The notes below the pieces were generated by a model. That model was given only the letters and a program-made list of their open reading frames with translations, had not been told where the DNA came from and did no database searches. A DNA stretch of 64,000 bases from Macrobrachium rosenbergii. Lineage: Eukaryota > Arthropoda > Malacostraca > Decapoda > Palaemonidae. Below, in pieces: positions 62,101 to 64,000 of the stretch. Where the stretch lies: positions 36,759,527 through 36,823,526 of the forward strand of contig NC_089741.1 of assembly GCF_040412425.1 (NCBI RefSeq), given 5' to 3'. Position 1 is the first letter of the stretch; each line of letters begins with the position of its first letter. A program made the translations under genes and the position numbers.

Positions 62101-63101
62101 ATATCTTAAAAAACCCAAGTTAATTTGACTGTCAAACCTCATCTAAAAACCAGTTAATTTGTTGACTATCAAACCTCATCTAAAAACCAAGTTAATTTGA
62201 CTGTCAAACCAATCTAAAAAACCCAAGTTAATTTGACTGTCAACCTTGATCTTAAAAAACCCAATTAATTTGACTGTCAAACATGATCTAAAAAAAAAAA
62301 AGTTAATTTGACTGTCAAACCCCAGTCTAAACAAAACCCGAGTTAATCTGACTGCTCAAACCTGATCTTAAAAAACCCATGTTAATTTGACTGACAAACC
62401 TCATCTAAAAAAACCAAGTTAATTTGACTGTCAAACTTGATCTAAGAAAACCCAAGTTAATTTGACTGCTCAAGCTTGATCTTAAAAAAACCCAGATTAA
62501 TTTGGCTATCACTCTTGATCTTAAAACCCAAGTTAATCTGACTGTCAAACAGTCTTAAAAAAAACCAAGTTAATTTGATTGTCAAACTTGATAAAAACTG
62601 ATTAATTGACTGTCAAACTTGATCTTAAAAAACCCAAGTTAATCTAACTGTCAAACTTGATCTTAAAAAACGAAGTTAATTTGATTATCAAACTTGATCT
62701 TAAAAACTGAAGTTAATTTCACTGTCAAACTTGATCTTAAAAAACCAAGTTAATTTAACTGTCAAACGTGACCTTAAAGCCTAGTTAATCTGACTGTCAT
62801 TATGACTAGCAAAAAGCCCTAGTTAATTTATTTTGTCAAATGTGACCTTAAAAGCCTAGTTAATTTGACTGTGGCTTGTCTCTAAAAAACCCAGAGATTA
62901 ATTTGGCTATCAAAGCCTGAGTCATAAACAAAAGCCCAAGTTAATTTGACTATCAAACTTGATCTAGGGATAATTGTTTGATCCTAGTCCTCCAGTGTCA
63001 ACTGCTCAACAGGCAGCGAACATTCTGTACTCAATGTGATTTCAGGGATATTTCAGATCCTGGAACTTGGGTGGACGTTGATTCTCAACCATCTTTCGTT
63101 T
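44666..63101 (-). CDS. Frl: Frl / formin-like protein (FMNL family), 19 of its exons, 5' end outside window
   Basis: A diaphanous-related formin that nucleates and elongates actin filaments, released from autoinhibition by Rho-family GTPases (Cdc42/Rac for FMNLs). Exons on the minus strand: 63031-63101, 60489-60574, 59705-59928, 59417-59495, 58857-59023, 58374-58519, 58074-58190, 56887-57000, 56186-56303, 54482-54773, 53991-54203, 53678-53803, 53335-53497, 53060-53144, 52680-52873, 52241-52407, 51703-51831, 50829-50966, 44666-44875. In order they give the end of the GBD (WVREFLNEEN), FH3 ([33 protein letters not shown]), coiled coil, FH1 (Pro runs), FH2 ([20 protein letters not shown]) and DAD. 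About 2.8 kb of coding sequence is visible; family members are about 1000-1100 aa. Many exons have 1-nt indels, so no single literal frame is intact. All splice sites are usable. Confidence 0.93.
44876..50828 (-). other. 5.95-kb intron of Frl before the last exon
   Basis: Between donor CAG/GTTAGT at 50828 and acceptor TTTTTAG at 44876. No alternative coding exon recognised. It holds a 48-bp tandem duplication at 48291-48386. A purine-rich block at about 45870-46080 gave no recognisable peptide in either orientation. Confidence 0.7.
50829..54203 (-). CDS. Frl: Frl FH2 domain exons
   Basis: Nine exons: 54203-53991, 53803-53678, 53497-53335, 53144-53060, 52873-52680, 52407-52241, 51831-51703, 50966-50829, continuing from the end of 54773-54482. 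They encode the actin-nucleating dimeric FH2 core and the Gln/Glu-rich helix after it ([16 protein letters not shown]). Recognisable blocks are [69 protein letters not shown] and [17 protein letters not shown]. Exons 53060-53144, 51703-51831 and 50829-50966 are clean. The others carry one to three inferred indels each: 163 nt where 162 is needed, 126 for 125, 213 for 214, 194 for 195. The usual GN of the FH2 GNxxN motif reads GK here ([10 protein letters not shown]). Confidence 0.9.
54482..54773 (-). CDS. Frl: Frl exon with FH1 proline-rich segment and FH2 start
   Basis: The acceptor is AATTTGTAG and the donor is CAA/GTAAGT. It opens [17 protein letters not shown], continues in a shifted frame with [17 protein letters not shown] and CGGAPTPPG, then PPPPVPG in the third frame, and finishes [20 protein letters not shown] plus VALKPNQ. 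FH1 binds profilin-actin and SH3/WW partners. At least three frame changes are needed, all in C-rich homopolymer-like sequence. The 90- and 62-codon plus-strand ORFs here are antisense shadows. Confidence 0.85.
54917..55205 (+). mobile_element. SINE-like decapod interspersed repeat
   Basis: It begins GGCTGAAGGCCATGTGCTGGG, then ACCTATGAGGTCAATCAGTGCTG, GGTTTTAAAGGTGTAACAGG, GTTAGGAGAGGGTGGAAA, GAATATGAATGGAGGTACAG, GGTTGCAGCTGGG, and ends with AAAGAACCTTAAGTAATGCC TACAGTGCACC. It is collinear over about 280 bp with the copy at 60052. It lies in a Frl intron, antisense to the gene. Confidence 0.8.
55206..56185 (-). other. Frl intron sequence; no exon recognised
   Basis: Between the exons at 54773 and 56186. 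A further coiled-coil or linker exon, expected from the length of FMNL proteins, could be hidden here by indels; I could not find one. Confidence 0.5.
56186..57000 (-). CDS. Frl: Frl coiled-coil exons (56887-57000, 56186-56303)
   Basis: They encode Glu/Lys/Gln-rich heptad-like sequence: [41 protein letters not shown] and [15 protein letters not shown]. This matches the dimerising coiled coil between FH3 and FH1. Donors are CAG/GTAGGT and CAG/GTAAGA. Both exons need indels to stay open; literal reading meets stops after about 5-30 codons. Confidence 0.75.
57001..58073 (-). other. Frl intron, no feature seen
   Basis: Lies between the exons at 57000 and 58074. AT-rich; no repeat or exon recognised. 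A 70-codon minus-strand ORF at 57420-57632 has no splice support. Confidence 0.6.
58074..59928 (-). CDS. Frl: Frl FH3/DID exons (59705-59928, 59417-59495, 58857-59023, 58374-58519, 58074-58190)
   Basis: This is the armadillo-like inhibitory domain that binds DAD. Visible blocks are [20 protein letters not shown] (specific linker), HVCIMCMRA in a shifted frame, [59 protein letters not shown] and [20 protein letters not shown]. Borders are good GT/AG sites (for example CAT/GTAAGT and TCAG/GTTGCA). The 58074-58190 exon is clean; 58184 is an alternative acceptor edge. The other four have one or more 1-nt indels. Confidence 0.88.
59084..59133. repeat. (GA)n microsatellite
   Basis: About 25 GA units in a Frl intron. 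Confidence 0.97.
60052..60318 (+). mobile_element. SINE-like decapod interspersed repeat
   Basis: TTTTTAGGCCAAAGGCCAAG, CACTAGGACCTATGAGG, GGTTTTAAAGGTGCAACAGG, GAGGAGAGGTGGAAAGTAAG, GAATGGAGGTATAGTAAAAG and AGAACCTTAAGTAACGCCTA are all collinear with the 54917 copy. The 3' end is truncated just after CAGTGCACT, followed by an A-rich stretch. It lies in a Frl intron, antisense to the gene. Confidence 0.82.
60489..60574 (-). CDS. Frl: Frl exon at the GBD/FH3 border
   Basis: The acceptor is GTTTTGCAG and the donor is TAG/GTAAGT. It reads [15 protein letters not shown] and, after a one-base shift, VDYLKF. It matches the highly conserved HIxWVxEFLNEEN segment of FMNLs. It joins the exon ending ..CATTGA at 63031 to make the HIEWVREF junction exactly, which supports both splice sites. 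Confidence 0.85.
61140..62965. repeat. Minisatellite, about 37-bp units (CCAAGTTAATTTGACTGTCAAACTTGATCTTAAAAAA)
   Basis: About 45-50 diverged units over 1.8 kb. Unit length is about 33-40 bp because of a variable A run. The core GTTAATTTGACTGTCAAAC is strikingly constant. It lies in the intron between Frl exons 63031-63101 and 60489-60574. The minus-strand 93-codon ORF (61664-61945) is repeat translation. Confidence 0.95.
63031..63101 (-). CDS. Frl: Most 5' Frl exon found in the window
   Basis: It follows TTCTTCCAG and ends CATTGA/GTACAG. With one missing G it reads ..VLRDLEISLKS-HIE, the conserved FMNL segment before WVREF. The reading start ([10 protein letters not shown]) also shifts frame. 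The remaining N-terminus, about 130 residues including the start of the GTPase-binding domain, should lie beyond 64000. Confidence 0.75.
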
Positions 63102-63434
63102 CTGGAAGAATAAAAAAAAATGCGGTACTTTGAACATTGGTAGAAAGGAGATCCATACCTCTAGTTGGGAAGTAAAACCTAATATTGTACAGGTTTAGTG
63201 ACGAGAGTTAAAGTTATACAGTTGTCTAGCTAATTATTTTACACTTAAACCCTGTTAACCAGCACCAAAAACAATTCCTCTCCTTGAGAAACCTTCTCCA
63301 TTCAAAAGACTTGGTTGAAGTACATAAAGAGAAATATTATACTTTATTTGGCAAACCTGGTACTTGCCTATGTACTGTATTTACATCTATCTATCTATCT
63401 ATATATATAAAATATATATAAATATATATATATA

Positions 63435-63507
<73 letters not shown>

Positions 63508-63763
63508 ATATATATATATCTTTCTTATATATATATATATATATATATCTATATATATACTTTATATATATAATTTATACTGTAGTCTAGAGAATTCTAT
63601 ATGCCTTAAATTGACATAATAAATATGTAAACACAATTGTTAAGCTGAAATTACAACTAGTTACTTAAGAGAGAAGATTACAACTAGAGAGAGTTGAGGA
63701 GCAGGTGTAGAGAAAGAAAAACAACTGAAATTAAAGACAGTATAATCCTGTAACAAACCAAAA

Positions 63764-63817
<54 letters not shown>

Positions 63818-63966
63818 GGACTGGATGGGATGGATGGGATGGGAGAGAGTGATCTCAGAGGAGGGTGTGTTGTTGCGGGGAAGGGGACATCTGTCTAGTG
63901 CCATGATGAATAACATCCTTGTTTAGTGATGTAGCAGTCAACTGAACCTTCTCATTCACCATCATG

Positions 63967-64000
<34 letters not shown>
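63102..64000. repeat. Microsatellite-rich Frl intron
   Basis: TA and TATC/TA tracts at about 63386-63579, a (GA)n at 63765-63814 and a (CT)n from 63968 running off the window end. No coding exon seen. Confidence 0.9.

Noticed and set aside
61140..62965. Regularly spaced repeats that could suggest a CRISPR array
   Set aside because: Units are head-to-tail with only A-rich variable filler, diverged throughout, inside a eukaryotic intron, and no cas genes are present.

Overview
This is a eukaryotic nuclear window, most likely from a decapod crustacean (shrimp, prawn, crayfish or crab). The reasons are long AT-rich introns, very dense dinucleotide microsatellites, copies of an interspersed repeat I know from decapod sequence, decaying non-LTR retrotransposon pieces, and a formin whose C-terminus closely matches insect Frl. 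There are no operons, CRISPR arrays, RNA genes or integrated prokaryotic systems. I recognise two genes with confidence and build two more from splice signals and phase.

Layout. (1) 165-11689, minus strand: two exons of an unrecognised protein (11585-11689 joined to 165-389, both phase 0). Its roughly 11 kb intron contains a plus-strand gene. (2) 2040-11400, plus strand: a small gene behind a compact promoter with two inverted CCAAT boxes and a GC box. Exons 2191-2227 and 5819-6055 join in phase and encode a Cys-containing N-terminus; exons 8800-8906 and 10227-10382 are possible. Its introns and 3' end hold two degenerate minisatellite arrays. (3) 11700-29390: no gene recognised; diverged SINE-like copies and microsatellites. 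(4) 29393-38670, minus strand: a complete six-exon C2H2 zinc-finger gene with about 14 fingers and 1185 codons, with a LINE fragment in intron 1. (5) 39449-40540: a long inverted repeat with a smaller TIR element between its arms. (6) 44666-63101 and beyond, minus strand: most of Frl (formin-like, FMNL family). Nineteen exons cover the end of the GTPase-binding region, FH3, coiled coil, FH1, FH2 and DAD; the 5' exons lie outside the window. One intron holds a 1.8 kb minisatellite of about 37 bp units.

The strongest anomaly is a burst of single-base insertions and deletions in the Frl exons between about 52 and 63 kb. The peptide stays family-like in alternating frames, splice sites are intact, and exon lengths are off by exactly the number of indels I infer. 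That fits unpolished long-read sequence better than a pseudogene. The zinc-finger gene has one compensating pair of the same kind. Anyone using automatic gene calls here should expect broken Frl models.

I found no convincing undescribed defence or mobile system. The most novel items are the small nested Cys-protein gene with an overlapping secretory-like upstream reading frame, the composite inverted-repeat element, and the three independent degenerate minisatellite arrays.
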